The notes beneath the pieces are model-generated. The model did not search any database. It was not told the DNA's origin and was given only the letters and a program-made list of their open reading frames with translations. This document shows positions 1-7,950 of a stretch of 64,000 nt of DNA, piece after piece. This DNA comes from an uncultured Muribaculaceae bacterium (GTDB taxonomy: Bacteria > Bacteroidota > Bacteroidia > Bacteroidales > Muribaculaceae). The position numbers were made by a program, and so were the translations under genes. The stretch spans positions 72,391 to 136,390 of the forward strand of contig CAKUMB010000004.1 of NCBI GenBank assembly GCA_934667475.1, in the 5' to 3' direction. Position 1 is the first letter of the stretch. Each line of letters begins with the position of its first letter.

Positions 1-517
1 TGCCAAACAGCGCCTTGGCCAGCAGCACGCGCACCTTGGCCTTGGCCGGCATGTCCTTCATCAGCGTTTGGTGGAACTCCTCCTTAATGCCCAGGCCGCT
101 AAGCAGCGCGGCGGCGTCGCTCTCGGCGTTCCATCCGTTCATCTCGGCAAACTTCTCTTCAAGTTCCGAAGCGCGCACGCCGTCGGCCTCGCTGAAGTCG
201 GGCTTGGCATATATGGCGTCCTTCTCTTTCATCACCTCCCACAGGGTGGTGTGGCCTTGCAGCACGGTGTCCATCACCGTGAACTCGTCGAAGGCAAAGT
301 GGTCCTGGCTTAGCACGCTCATGCGCTCGCCGGGGCCCTGGGTCACGGTGCCGTGGGTGGGGGTGAGCTGGCCGCTGAGCATGCGCATCAGCGTACTCTT
401 GCCCGCGCCGTTGGCGCCGATTATGCCATAGCAGTTGCCGGGGGTGAACTTCAGGTTCACATCCTGAAACAATACCTTCTTACCAAATTGGATTCCTAAA
501 TTGTTTGTGATTATCAT
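1..517 (-). CDS. ABC-F family ATPase, N-terminal part (cut by window edge)
   Basis: Read on the minus strand from ATG 515-517, the protein opens MIITNNLGIQFGKKVLF and soon shows a Walker A motif, GANGAGKST, then LSQDHFAFDEFTVMDTV, which is typical of the YbiT-like ABC-F branch. ABC-F proteins carry two fused ATPase domains and no membrane segments. They act on the ribosome (translation rescue or antibiotic protection) rather than in transport. Only about 172 residues, up to the linker after the first Walker A, lie in the window, so the second ATPase cassette and the exact subfamily cannot be seen. There is no ATG or GTG between this start and an in-frame stop upstream. A -7 box at 656-663 gives a leader of about 130 nt. 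Confidence 0.88.
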   Translation of the reverse strand, partial: MIITNNLGIQFGKKVLFQDVNLKFTPGNCYGIIGANGAGKSTLMRMLSGQLTPTHGTVTQGPGERMSVLSQDHFAFDEFTVMDTVLQGHTTLWEVMKEKDAIYAKPDFSEADGVRASELEEKFAEMNGWNAESDAAALLSGLGIKEEFHQTLMKDMPAKAKVRVLLAKALFG

Positions 518-655
518 ACCCTCTATCTCTACAGCAGTGAAGCTGTTGTTGATTTGTTATATATATATTGTTATGTATATGTTTTTTGCAATTATGCCGC
601 TCGCAGCCGCCTCGTGCAAAGTGCAGCCGCGGTCGCAAAAAGCCATTCAAGAGTG

Positions 656-663
656 CAAAGTTA
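656..663 (-). promoter_or_regulatory. -7 promoter box TAACTTTG for the ABC-F gene
   Basis: On the minus strand the sequence reads TAACTTTGC, which fits the Bacteroides -7 consensus TAnnTTTG. It is the only such match between the ABC-F start and the ribosomal-operon terminator. Transcription would start near 648. Confidence 0.55.
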
Positions 664-712
664 CAAATTTTACTCCAAATAGCGAAACCTCCCCCGCAAT
701 CCATCGCAGGAT

Positions 713-755
713 AAAAAAACTGGCGCCGCCCTCTGTTGAATAGAGAGCGGCGCCA
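713..755 (-). terminator. Rho-independent terminator of the rpsF-rpsR-rplI operon
   Basis: A 14-bp stem with one mismatch (721-734 paired with 742-755, loop of 7) is followed on the minus strand by seven T residues (713-719). It lies about 26 nt after the rplI stop codon. Confidence 0.88.
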
Positions 756-781
756 TTATGGTGTGATGCTAATGTTGCGCT

Positions 782-1225
782 TTACTCAGCCACCACCTCA
801 AAGGGAATCTCAACCGATACCTCTTTGTGCAGCTTCACAGTGGCAGTGTATTTGCCCACTTCCTTCACTGCGCCGTTGATGCTGATGATCTTGCGGTCGA
901 TGTTGTGACCCAGCTTCTCGAGGGCCTCAGCAATTTGAATGTTGTTAACCGAGCCAAAGATTGTGCCAGTTGCACTCACCTTTGCGCCAATGGTCAGCGA
1001 CACGTCCTTCAGCGACTCAGCCACTGCCTCGGCATCGGCCTTGATTTTAGCAATCTTGTGAGCGCGCTGACGCAGGTCCTCTGCCAGCACCTTCAGTGCC
1101 GAAGGAGAAGCGATAACGGCTTTGCCTTGCGGAATCAGGTAGTTGCGGCCATAACCGCTCTTTACTTCCACCACGTCGTCCTTGTAACCAAGGTTGGTGA
1201 CATCTTCTTTTAATATAATCTTCAT
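782..1225 (-). CDS. rplI: 50S ribosomal protein L9
   Basis: This is a 147-residue protein, the usual L9 length. It begins MKIILKEDVTNLGYKDDVV and continues with VKSGYGRNYLIPQGKA, the signature of the N-terminal domain that binds 23S rRNA domain V. A long alpha helix (about residues 40-75) links this to the C-terminal domain (ending FEVVAE). It is the last gene of the S6-S18-L9 operon, 25 nt after rpsR, and is followed by a strong terminator. Confidence 0.97.
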   Translation of the reverse strand: MKIILKEDVTNLGYKDDVVEVKSGYGRNYLIPQGKAVIASPSALKVLAEDLRQRAHKIAKIKADAEAVAESLKDVSLTIGAKVSATGTIFGSVNNIQIAEALEKLGHNIDRKIISINGAVKEVGKYTATVKLHKEVSVEIPFEVVAE

Positions 1226-1250
1226 AATAAAAGTACCTCCAAATTAAAAA

Positions 1251-1520
1251 TTATTTCATCAAATCGGTTACGTAGGGCAGCAGTGCCAGGTGGCGGGCGC
1301 GCTTAACGGCTCTTGCCACTCTTCTCTGGAACTTCAGCGAAGTGCCGGTGATGCGGCGGGGGAGAATCTTGCCCTGCTCGTTGAGGAATTTCTTCAGGAA
1401 TTCAGGATCCTTGTAGTCGATATACTTGATGCCGCTTCTCTTGAAACGGCAATATTTCTTCTTGTTGATGTCAACTGACAGTGGAGTCAGATAACGGATT
1501 TCAGATTGAGTCTGTGCCAT
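1251..1520 (-). CDS. rpsR: 30S ribosomal protein S18
   Basis: The product has 89 residues and contains the S18 core KYCRFKRSGIKYIDYKDPE and the signature TGTSLKFQRRVARAVKRAR. S18 forms a heterodimer with S6 on the platform of the 30S subunit. The gene sits between rpsF (28 nt gap) and rplI (25 nt gap), the arrangement usual in Bacteroidota. Nothing unusual is visible. Confidence 0.97.
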   Translation of the reverse strand: MAQTQSEIRYLTPLSVDINKKKYCRFKRSGIKYIDYKDPEFLKKFLNEQGKILPRRITGTSLKFQRRVARAVKRARHLALLPYVTDLMK

Positions 1521-1548
1521 GATTATAAATCTCCTTTTTTTACTTTAA

Positions 1549-1950
1549 TTACTCTTTTTCTTCTGCTTTAGCCTCAGCAGCCTCCTCGGCGGGAGCCTCT
1601 GCCTTCACCTCTTCGCTCTTGGCTTTCTTCAGGCTTCTTCTCTTGATTGCATACTCCTCAGCAAACTTGTCGAGGCGGAATGTGAGGAAGCGCAGCACCT
1701 TCTCGTCGCGGCGGAAAGCTGTCTCAAGCTTTGCAATCACGTTGGGCTCAGCGTCAAACTCAATTAAAGTGTAAAAACCGGTAGATTTCTTCTGGATAGG
1801 ATAGGCCAGCTTGCGCAGACCCCATGCCTCCTCGTTCACAATGGTTGAGCCATTGTCGGTGAGGACTTTCTCGAATTTTTCTACCGCTTCCTTCATCTGA
1901 GGTTCAGACAAAACGGGAGTTAAAATGAAAACGGTTTCGTAGTGGTTCAT
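1549..1950 (-). CDS. rpsF: 30S ribosomal protein S6
   Basis: The 133-residue product opens MNHYETVFILTPVLSE, the classic S6 beginning, and contains WGLRKLAYPIQKKSTGFYTLIEF. The C-terminal tail after about residue 110 is a low-complexity acidic/alanine stretch (AEAPAEEAAEAKAEEKE), as often seen in this phylum. First gene of the rpsF-rpsR-rplI operon. A -7 box at 2001-2008 gives a leader of about 43 nt. S6-S18 autoregulation is known in other bacteria, but I did not identify its RNA site here. Confidence 0.97.
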   Translation of the reverse strand: MNHYETVFILTPVLSEPQMKEAVEKFEKVLTDNGSTIVNEEAWGLRKLAYPIQKKSTGFYTLIEFDAEPNVIAKLETAFRRDEKVLRFLTFRLDKFAEEYAIKRRSLKKAKSEEVKAEAPAEEAAEAKAEEKE

Positions 1951-2000
1951 AAAAACTTATAAATTAAATTATTACTATGATGCATTCATAAAATGCGGTG

Positions 2001-2008
2001 CAAAGTTA
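2001..2008 (-). promoter_or_regulatory. -7 promoter box TAACTTTG for rpsF-rpsR-rplI
   Basis: The minus strand reads GTAACTTTGCACC, an exact match to TAnnTTTG. The predicted start of transcription is near 1993, about 43 nt before the rpsF ATG. Confidence 0.7.
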
Positions 2009-2053
2009 CGCACAATTTTTGAATTACGCAACACTCTGTGAGTCACTTGCGCA

Positions 2054-2077
2054 CAAAAAAACAGCGGCAGGTGCCGC
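2054..2077 (-). terminator. Terminator after the nitroreductase gene
   Basis: A compact hairpin (GCGGCA paired with TGCCGC, 2064-2077) followed on the minus strand by a run of T (2054-2060) begins 6 nt after the nitroreductase stop codon. Confidence 0.7.
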
Positions 2078-2082
2078 CCGAT

Positions 2083-2856
2083 TCACTCTGGAAAGGCATA
2101 TCCCTGGGCGGCAATGAAGTCGCGCAGCAGTCGCGAGTAGGTGTCGCTGGTGCTTTGCGGATACCGCACGTCGGTAAACACCTGTGCCAGCGATTGCTTG
2201 CCATTGTCTTTCACAAACTGGCGGTTCACCTCCAGCTGCTCTTTCCCGGCATAGGCGGCGGTGATGTCGGCGGGGGTGTAGTCGCTGTATTTTTCGCTGT
2301 GCACTATTGCGCTCAGCGGCAGTCGCTCGGCCTTTATGTCATCTTTGGCCTCAGGGCTGGGATAGCCCACGGTGAGCGTTGCCACGGGCACCACCATTTG
2401 CGGCAGTTCCAGCACTTGTGCTATTTGATGCGCGTTGTAGGTGGTTGTGCCTATATAGCAGCAACCCAGGCCGTTGAGCTCGGCAATGGTGTTAAACTGC
2501 TGGGCCACTATGGTGGCGTCGAGCATGGCCGACACCAGCGACTCAAAGTTGCGGAATCCCGGCTTGGCGCCGCTTTGCAGGCACCACTTCTCAAAGCGGT
2601 TGAAGTCGGCGCAGAAGGTGAGCACGGCGGGAGCTTGGGTCACCATGGGCTGGTTGAAGTGGCAGGGCGCCAGGCGCTGCTTCATTTCGGGGCTGGTGGT
2701 CACCACCACGCTGTAGAGTTGCATGCCGCCCGTGGTGGGGGCGTTGGCGGCGGCCTCAATCATGTGGCTGATCAGCTCGGGGGCAATGGGCTTGTCGCTG
2801 TATTGCCTCACGGTTTGCCGCTGCTCGAAGTATTCGTCAATGTTCATGTTGCTCAT
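2083..2856 (-). CDS. Nitroreductase family NAD(P)H-dependent FMN oxidoreductase
   Basis: The predicted protein has 257 residues and starts MSNMNIDEYFEQRQTVRQYSDKPI. The RQTVRQY segment matches the FMN-phosphate-binding RRSxRxF motif of the NfsA/FRP-type nitroreductase fold. Later segments (ANAPTTGGMQLYSVVV; LGCCYIGTTTYNA; VPVATLTVGYP) fit the same family. Members reduce nitroaromatics, quinones or flavins as FMN homodimers in the cytoplasm; the natural substrate cannot be told from sequence. A -7 box at 2880-2887 places transcription start near 2872. This rules out the more upstream in-frame start at 2904 and favours the ATG at 2854-2856 (an alternative ATG lies three codons further in). Confidence 0.88.
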   Translation of the reverse strand: MSNMNIDEYFEQRQTVRQYSDKPIAPELISHMIEAAANAPTTGGMQLYSVVVTTSPEMKQRLAPCHFNQPMVTQAPAVLTFCADFNRFEKWCLQSGAKPGFRNFESLVSAMLDATIVAQQFNTIAELNGLGCCYIGTTTYNAHQIAQVLELPQMVVPVATLTVGYPSPEAKDDIKAERLPLSAIVHSEKYSDYTPADITAAYAGKEQLEVNRQFVKDNGKQSLAQVFTDVRYPQSTSDTYSRLLRDFIAAQGYAFPE

Positions 2857-2879
2857 ATCGTTTTTTTCGTTGTTTGCCA

Positions 2880-2887
2880 CAAATTTA
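2880..2887 (-). promoter_or_regulatory. -7 promoter box TAAATTTG for the nitroreductase gene
   Basis: The minus strand reads TTAAATTTGTGG, matching TAnnTTTG. It decides the start of the nitroreductase, because the longest open frame would begin upstream of the predicted transcription start. Confidence 0.6.
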
Positions 2888-2921
2888 ATTAAAATATGTG
2901 CCACTCACAAGCGCTGTAGGC

Positions 2922-2952
2922 TTGCCGTTGCCGCGGCAATGCGCTAATTTTG
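2922..2952 (+). promoter_or_regulatory. Promoter of dus: TTGC-N19-TAATTTTG, apparently leaderless
   Basis: A -33-like TTGC at 2922-2925 and an exact -7 box TAATTTTG at 2945-2952 are separated by 19 nt. The dus ATG begins at 2958, only 5 nt after the -7 box. Transcription should therefore start at or very near the start codon. Confidence 0.6.
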
Positions 2953-2957
2953 CAGCT

Positions 2958-3899
2958 ATGCTACACTCCAAAACCCTCTATTGCGCGCCGCTGCAGGGCT
3001 ACACCGATGCCGCGTGGCGCAACGCCCACCACCGCATTTTCGGTGGCGTGGACTGCTACTTGGGCCCGTTTATGCGCATCGACCGCGGCCAGGTGCGCCG
3101 CCGCGATGTGGCCGACGCAGCCCCCGAGGCCAATTCCGCACCCTTTGTGCCGCAAATCATAGCCTGCGCTCCTGCCGAGGCCGTGCGCCTGGCCACGCTG
3201 CTGCGCGACCAGGGACACACGCGCATCGACGTGAATCTGGGATGCCCGTTTCCGCCCGTGGCTTTGCGCCACAAGGGGGCGGGCATGCTTAAGTATCCCG
3301 CCGAGGTCGAGGCCTTGGCCGCGGCCCTTCGTGGGGTGGATGGCGTGCAATATTCGGTGAAGATGCGCCTCGGCTGGGACGACGCCGGCCAGTGGCGTCA
3401 GGTGTTGCCTGCCATTGCATCGCTCAGTCCCGTGGAGGTGGCGGTGCATCCGCGCACGGGGCGGCAGCAATACAAGGGCGAACTGCTTGCCGATGAGTTC
3501 TCGCTGTTTTACGACGCCTGCCAGTTGCCGCTGGTGCTGAATGGTGGCATCAAGTCGGTGGCCGACGCCGAGGCGGCCCTCAGCCGATGGCCGCGCCTGA
3601 GCGGACTCATGGTGGGGCAGGGCCTCGTTGAAGACCCGGCCATGCTGTGTCCCGAGAAAGCCACCATGGAAAACTACCGCGCCCTGCACGACGAACTGAT
3701 GGCAGCCTACGCCCAGCGCCTTGACGGCGGCGACGCACAGCTGCTTGCGCGCATGAAGGCGCTGTGGGAGCTGATGCTGCCCAATGCCGACCGCAAGGCG
3801 CGCAAACTAATACACAAGGCCACCACACTCGACAAATACCGCCAGGCCGTGTCGCAAGTGTGGGCTTCAATGGCCGGCTACGCTCAAAACTTAAGGTAG
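2958..3899 (+). CDS. dus: tRNA-dihydrouridine synthase family protein
   Basis: The 313-residue product starts MLHSKTLYCAPLQGYTDAAWR. PLQGYTD matches the FMN-binding PMxGVTD element of Dus enzymes. The segment DVNLGCPFPPVALRHKGAGM holds the active-site cysteine in NxGCP, and VHPRTGRQQYKG and LNGGIKS are the later phosphate/FMN-binding motifs. Dus enzymes reduce uridines in tRNA D-loops with NADPH. The sequence looks closest to the DusB/DusC group, but target positions are not deducible. The start at 2958 is chosen because the promoter -7 box lies just upstream; the longer open frame from 2898 would begin before the promoter. The 3' end overlaps the convergent trmN6-like gene by 16 nt. Confidence 0.9.
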   Translation: MLHSKTLYCAPLQGYTDAAWRNAHHRIFGGVDCYLGPFMRIDRGQVRRRDVADAAPEANSAPFVPQIIACAPAEAVRLATLLRDQGHTRIDVNLGCPFPPVALRHKGAGMLKYPAEVEALAAALRGVDGVQYSVKMRLGWDDAGQWRQVLPAIASLSPVEVAVHPRTGRQQYKGELLADEFSLFYDACQLPLVLNGGIKSVADAEAALSRWPRLSGLMVGQGLVEDPAMLCPEKATMENYRALHDELMAAYAQRLDGGDAQLLARMKALWELMLPNADRKARKLIHKATTLDKYRQAVSQVWASMAGYAQNLR

Positions 3900-4603
3900 A
3901 AGTCGCGGCACAAACGCCGGTATTCGTCGGTGTAGTTTAGCGGTGAGTGCTCAATGGCCAGTTGTGTGCGTTCGGTCTCCACTCCCTGGCGGTGCACCAG
4001 TTCCCACAGCAGCCGCTTGGGCGCGGCGCCATCCACAGGCGCCACCTCGGTTATGCGCAGCGGGCTGTAGCCGCACCATGCGCAGTCTTCCAGCACCTGG
4101 CTCTCGCAGTCGGCTGGTGCCACAATGGCCAGTCGTCCGTTGCTGTCCAGCAGCAGTTTAGCCCCATCCAGCAGTTGGCGGTAGGTGAGCTCGGTGGTGT
4201 GCCGTGCCATGGTGCGGCTGTCGCCGCTGGGCAGCACGCCGTTCATGAAGTAGGGCGGGTTCGACACAATCAGGTCATACTTTTCTTCAGTGCCCGGTGC
4301 AAACTGCTTGAAGTCGCATTGCCGCGCGCTAAGCCTGTCGCTCCACGGCGAGGCGGCAAAGTTGTCGGCAGCCTCGGCCACCGCCTCGGGGTCGATGTCG
4401 ATGGCTGTGACCCGGGCCTCTGGGGCCCGCTGCGCCACCATCAGCGCAATCACTCCACACCCCGTGCCCACGTCGAGTGCCCGGCGCACCCCCTGCACGC
4501 CGCACCACGCGCCCAGCAGCACCGCGTCGGTGCCCACCTTCATGGCCGCGCGGCTATGCTCCACTTGAAATTGCTTAAACTTGAAAATCCGGCTTCGTGC
4601 CAT
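3884..4603 (-). CDS. tRNA1(Val) (adenine(37)-N6)-methyltransferase-like (TrmN6/YfiC family)
   Basis: The 239-residue product starts MARSRIFKFKQFQVEHSRAAMKVGTDAVLLGAW, the typical TrmN6 opening (FKQF followed by KVGTDxxLLG). It has an SAM-binding motif VGTGCGVIALM and the amino-methylase catalytic tetrapeptide NPPY in LIVSNPPYF. In E. coli this family methylates A37 of tRNA1-Val. The longer open frame to 4651 adds residues that run back into the carB terminator hairpin, so the ATG at 4601-4603 is preferred. I see no clear -7 box of its own between it and that hairpin. The gene converges on dus with a 16-nt overlap of coding ends. Confidence 0.85.
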   Translation of the reverse strand: MARSRIFKFKQFQVEHSRAAMKVGTDAVLLGAWCGVQGVRRALDVGTGCGVIALMVAQRAPEARVTAIDIDPEAVAEAADNFAASPWSDRLSARQCDFKQFAPGTEEKYDLIVSNPPYFMNGVLPSGDSRTMARHTTELTYRQLLDGAKLLLDSNGRLAIVAPADCESQVLEDCAWCGYSPLRITEVAPVDGAAPKRLLWELVHRQGVETERTQLAIEHSPLNYTDEYRRLCRDFYLKF

Positions 4604-4627
4604 AGTCGCATTGCTTGTGTGTGATTG

Positions 4628-4665
4628 AAAAAAAGTGGGAGCGTGACACACTGCCGCGCTCCCAC
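4628..4665 (-). terminator. Terminator of carA-carB
   Basis: A perfect 9-bp stem (GTGGGAGCG with CGCTCCCAC) is followed on the minus strand by seven T residues, 35 nt after the carB stop codon. Confidence 0.88.
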
Positions 4666-4699
4666 AAGTGTATTGTTCTGTTTTTAATTATGGGGCTTT

Positions 4700-7600
4700 T
4701 TAATATTCGTCCCAAGCCTTAATCTCCACATCGTCGGCCTTGAGGTCGCAGAAAGCGTCGATAAACGCGGCGGCCAGGCGGGCGTTGGTGATGAGGGGCA
4801 CATTGAGGTCGACAGCAGCGCGGCGAATCTTGTATCCGTTGGTCAGCTCGGCCGAAGTCAGATTCTTGGGGATGTTTATCACCAGGTCAATCTGCTTGCG
4901 GTGCAGCAGGTCGAGGGCCTGAGGCTCCTTGTCGGGCTCGCTGGGCCAGTGCACGAGCACTGCGGGCACACCGTTGTCGTTAAGATACTTGTGTGTGCCG
5001 CCGGTGGCATACAGCTGATAGCCTTTTTTGTGCAGCTTCACTGCCGATTCCAGCAGGTCGGCCTTCATCTTGGCCGTGCCGGTGCTCAGCAGAATTCCCT
5101 TCTTGGGCACGCGCTGGCCCACCGAAAGCATGGCCTTGAGCAGTGCCTCGCTGGTGTTCTCGCCCAGGCAGCCCACCTCGCCGGTCGACGACATGTCAAC
5201 GCCCAGCACGGGGTCGGCGCCCTGCAGGCGCGAGAATGAGAACTGCGATGCCTTGATGCCCACATAGTCGAGGTCAAACACGTTTTTGGCCGGCTTCTCC
5301 ACCGGTATGCCCAGCATCACCTTGGTGGCCAGGTCGATGAAGTTCACCTTCAGCACCTTCGACACAAATGGGAAGCTGCGCGAGGCGCGCAGGTTGCACT
5401 CAATCACCTTGATGTCGTTGTTCTTGGCCAGATACTGGATGTTGAATGGGCCGCTGATGTTCAGTGCCTTTGCAATTTTGCTGCTAATCTTCTTGATGCG
5501 GCGAATTGTCTCCACATACAGCTTTTGCGGCGGGAACTGGATGGTGGCGTCGCCCGAGTGCACACCGGCAAACTCAATGTGCTCGCTTATGGCGTAGAGC
5601 TTTATCTCTCCGTTCTGGGCCACGCTGTCCCACTCAATTTCTTTGGCGTTTTGGATAAACGAGCTCACCACCACAGGATGCTCGTGCGACACATTGGCGG
5701 CCAGGCGCAGGAATCGCTCCAGCTCGTCGTCGTTCGAGCACACGTTCATGGCCGCGCCCGACAGCACGTAGGACGGGCGCACCAGCACTGGGTAGCCCAC
5801 CTCGTCCACAAACTCGTGGATGTCGTCGAGCGACGTCAGCTCGCGCCATGCGGGCTGGTCGATGCCCAGCGAGTCGAGCATGGCCGAGAACTTGTGGCGG
5901 TCTTCGGCGTTGTCGATATATTTTGCCTGGGTGCCGAGAATGTTCACATGCTCGGCATCGAGGCGCATAGCCAGGTTGTTGGGAATCTGGCCGCCCGTCG
6001 ACAGTATCACGCCGTGGGGTGTCTCAAGGTCGATGATGTCCATCACGCGCTCAAACGTCAGCTCGTCGAAGTAGAGGCGGTCGCACATGTCGTAGTCGGT
6101 CGACACCGTTTCGGGGTTGTAGTTTATCATCACGCTGCGCCAGCCTTCGCGTTTCACCGTGAGCAGCGCGTTCACGCTGCACCAGTCAAACTCCACCGAG
6201 CTGCCAATGCGGTATGCGCCCGAGCCAACCACTATCACCGACTTCTTGTCGTGCTCGTAGGCAATGTCGTTTTCCGAGCCATTGTAGGTCAGATACAGGT
6301 AGTTGGTCTTGGCTGGATATTCGGCCGCGAGGGTGTCGATTTGCTTCACCACGGGCGTGATGCCATATTTCTTGCGCAGCGCGCGCACCTCAAGGTTGCC
6401 GTCGCGGCCGTTGCCCATGCGCTTTTGCAGCACGGCGCGGGCTATCTGGAAGTCGCTGAAGCCCTGCTCCTTGGCACGGCGCAGCAGGGTGGCGGGTATG
6501 TCGGCTATTGCCTTGTAGCTCTCCAGCTCGCGGGTGGTGTTGATGAGGTTTTGCAGTTTGTAGAGGAACCACTTGTCGATTTTCGTCAGGTCGTGAATCT
6601 GGTCCACGGTGTATCCGTGGCGGAATGCCGACTCAATCACAAATATGCGGCGGTCGGTGGGCTCCTTCAGGGCGCGCTCTATGTCGTCGACCACCACCGG
6701 CTTGTTTTCGATGAAGCCGTGCATGCCTTGGCCTATCATGCGCAGTCCCTTTTGTATAACTTCCTCAAAGGTGCGGCCTATGGCCATCACTTCGCCCACC
6801 GACTTCATCGACGAGCCGATTTCGCGCTTCACACCGTGGAATTTGCCCAGGTCCCAACGCGGAATTTTGCACACTATGTAGTCGAGCGCAGGTTCGAAGA
6901 ATGCGCTTGTCACCTTGGTCACAGAGTTCTTGAGGTCAAACAGGCCGTAGCCCAGTCCCAGCTTGGCGGCCACGAATGCCAGCGGATAGCCAGTGGCCTT
7001 CGATGCCAGCGCCGAGCTGCGGCTGAGGCGAGCGTTCACCTCTATCACGCGGTAGTCCATCGACTTGGGGTCGTAGGCATACTGCACGTTGCACTCACCC
7101 ACGATGCCCACGTGGCGTATTATCTTAATCGACAGTTCGCGCAGCTTGTGGTAGTCGGCGTTGCTCAGCGTCTGCGACGGCGCCACCACTATGCTCTCGC
7201 CGGTGTGTATGCCCAGGGGGTCGAAGTTCTCCATGTTGCACACGGTGATGCAGTTGTCAAAGCGGTCGCGCACCACTTCATATTCAATCTCTTTCCAGCC
7301 CTTCAGCGACTTCTCCACCAGCACTTGCGGCGAGAACGACAGGGCTTTTTCCACCAGTGTGCGCAGCTCGGCCTCATTGTCGCAGAATCCGCTGCCCAGG
7401 CCGCCCAGTGCGTAGGCTGCACGCACTATCACGGGGTAGCCCACCTCGCTGGCTGCGCGCATGGCGTCGTCCACATTGTCCACGGCCTCGCTCTTGATGG
7501 TCTTCACGCCTATCTCGTCGAGCTTGTCGATAAACAGTTCGCGGTCTTCCGTGTTCATGATGGCCTCAACGGGGGTGCCCAGCACCTCCACGCCATACTT

Positions 7601-7924
7601 CTCCAGAATTCCGCCCTTGTACAGAGCCACGCCGCAGTTCAGAGCGGTCTGGCCGCCAAACGACAGCAGTATGCCGTCGGGCTTCTCCTTGGCTATCACC
7701 TTTTCCACAAAGTAGGGGGTGACGGGCAAGAAGTATATCTTGTCGGCAAACTCATCCGACGTCTGCACTGTGGCAATGTTGGGGTTGATGAGCACCGTTT
7801 CTATGTTTTCTTCCTTCAGGGCCTTCAGCGCCTGCGAGCCCGAGTAGTCAAACTCGCCTGCCTCGCCTATCTTTAGCGCGCCCGAACCAAGGATTAAAAC
7901 CTTCTTAATGTCTTTCTTATCCAT
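4700..7924 (-). CDS. carB: Carbamoyl-phosphate synthase large subunit
   Basis: The 1074-residue product is the standard length for CarB. The two homologous halves are visible: GSGALKIGEAGEFDYSG near residue 13 and GSGAYRIGSSVEFDWCS near the middle each start a biotin-carboxylase-like/ATP-grasp synthetase unit, and LSFGGQTALNCG and LSTGGQIPNNLA mark equivalent loops. A C-terminal MGS-like allosteric domain follows (from about residue 935, GILLSTGTAKMK; then YATGGTHKYL). CarB makes carbamoyl phosphate from bicarbonate, ammonia supplied by CarA and two ATP, for pyrimidine and arginine synthesis. It follows carA by 26 nt and ends at a clear terminator. Confidence 0.97.
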   Translation of the reverse strand: MDKKDIKKVLILGSGALKIGEAGEFDYSGSQALKALKEENIETVLINPNIATVQTSDEFADKIYFLPVTPYFVEKVIAKEKPDGILLSFGGQTALNCGVALYKGGILEKYGVEVLGTPVEAIMNTEDRELFIDKLDEIGVKTIKSEAVDNVDDAMRAASEVGYPVIVRAAYALGGLGSGFCDNEAELRTLVEKALSFSPQVLVEKSLKGWKEIEYEVVRDRFDNCITVCNMENFDPLGIHTGESIVVAPSQTLSNADYHKLRELSIKIIRHVGIVGECNVQYAYDPKSMDYRVIEVNARLSRSSALASKATGYPLAFVAAKLGLGYGLFDLKNSVTKVTSAFFEPALDYIVCKIPRWDLGKFHGVKREIGSSMKSVGEVMAIGRTFEEVIQKGLRMIGQGMHGFIENKPVVVDDIERALKEPTDRRIFVIESAFRHGYTVDQIHDLTKIDKWFLYKLQNLINTTRELESYKAIADIPATLLRRAKEQGFSDFQIARAVLQKRMGNGRDGNLEVRALRKKYGITPVVKQIDTLAAEYPAKTNYLYLTYNGSENDIAYEHDKKSVIVVGSGAYRIGSSVEFDWCSVNALLTVKREGWRSVMINYNPETVSTDYDMCDRLYFDELTFERVMDIIDLETPHGVILSTGGQIPNNLAMRLDAEHVNILGTQAKYIDNAEDRHKFSAMLDSLGIDQPAWRELTSLDDIHEFVDEVGYPVLVRPSYVLSGAAMNVCSNDDELERFLRLAANVSHEHPVVVSSFIQNAKEIEWDSVAQNGEIKLYAISEHIEFAGVHSGDATIQFPPQKLYVETIRRIKKISSKIAKALNISGPFNIQYLAKNNDIKVIECNLRASRSFPFVSKVLKVNFIDLATKVMLGIPVEKPAKNVFDLDYVGIKASQFSFSRLQGADPVLGVDMSSTGEVGCLGENTSEALLKAMLSVGQRVPKKGILLSTGTAKMKADLLESAVKLHKKGYQLYATGGTHKYLNDNGVPAVLVHWPSEPDKEPQALDLLHRKQIDLVINIPKNLTSAELTNGYKIRRAAVDLNVPLITNARLAAAFIDAFCDLKADDVEIKAWDEY

Positions 7925-7950
7925 AATTTAATATGTGTGGCTCTGTTTTG

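Noticed and set aside
480..743. Two open frames of 74-80 codons upstream of the ABC-F gene
   Set aside because: They overlap the ABC-F leader, its promoter and the ribosomal-operon terminator, and have cysteine/histidine-rich, non-conserved-looking sequence.
5525..7876. A 783-codon open frame opposite carB
   Set aside because: It lies wholly antisense to carB. The His/Val/Gly/Ala-rich composition is what third-position GC bias produces on the reverse strand. No motif or promoter supports it. Similar long antisense frames over prfC (25299-26852), uvrA (40218-42254) and nrdJ were rejected for the same reason.
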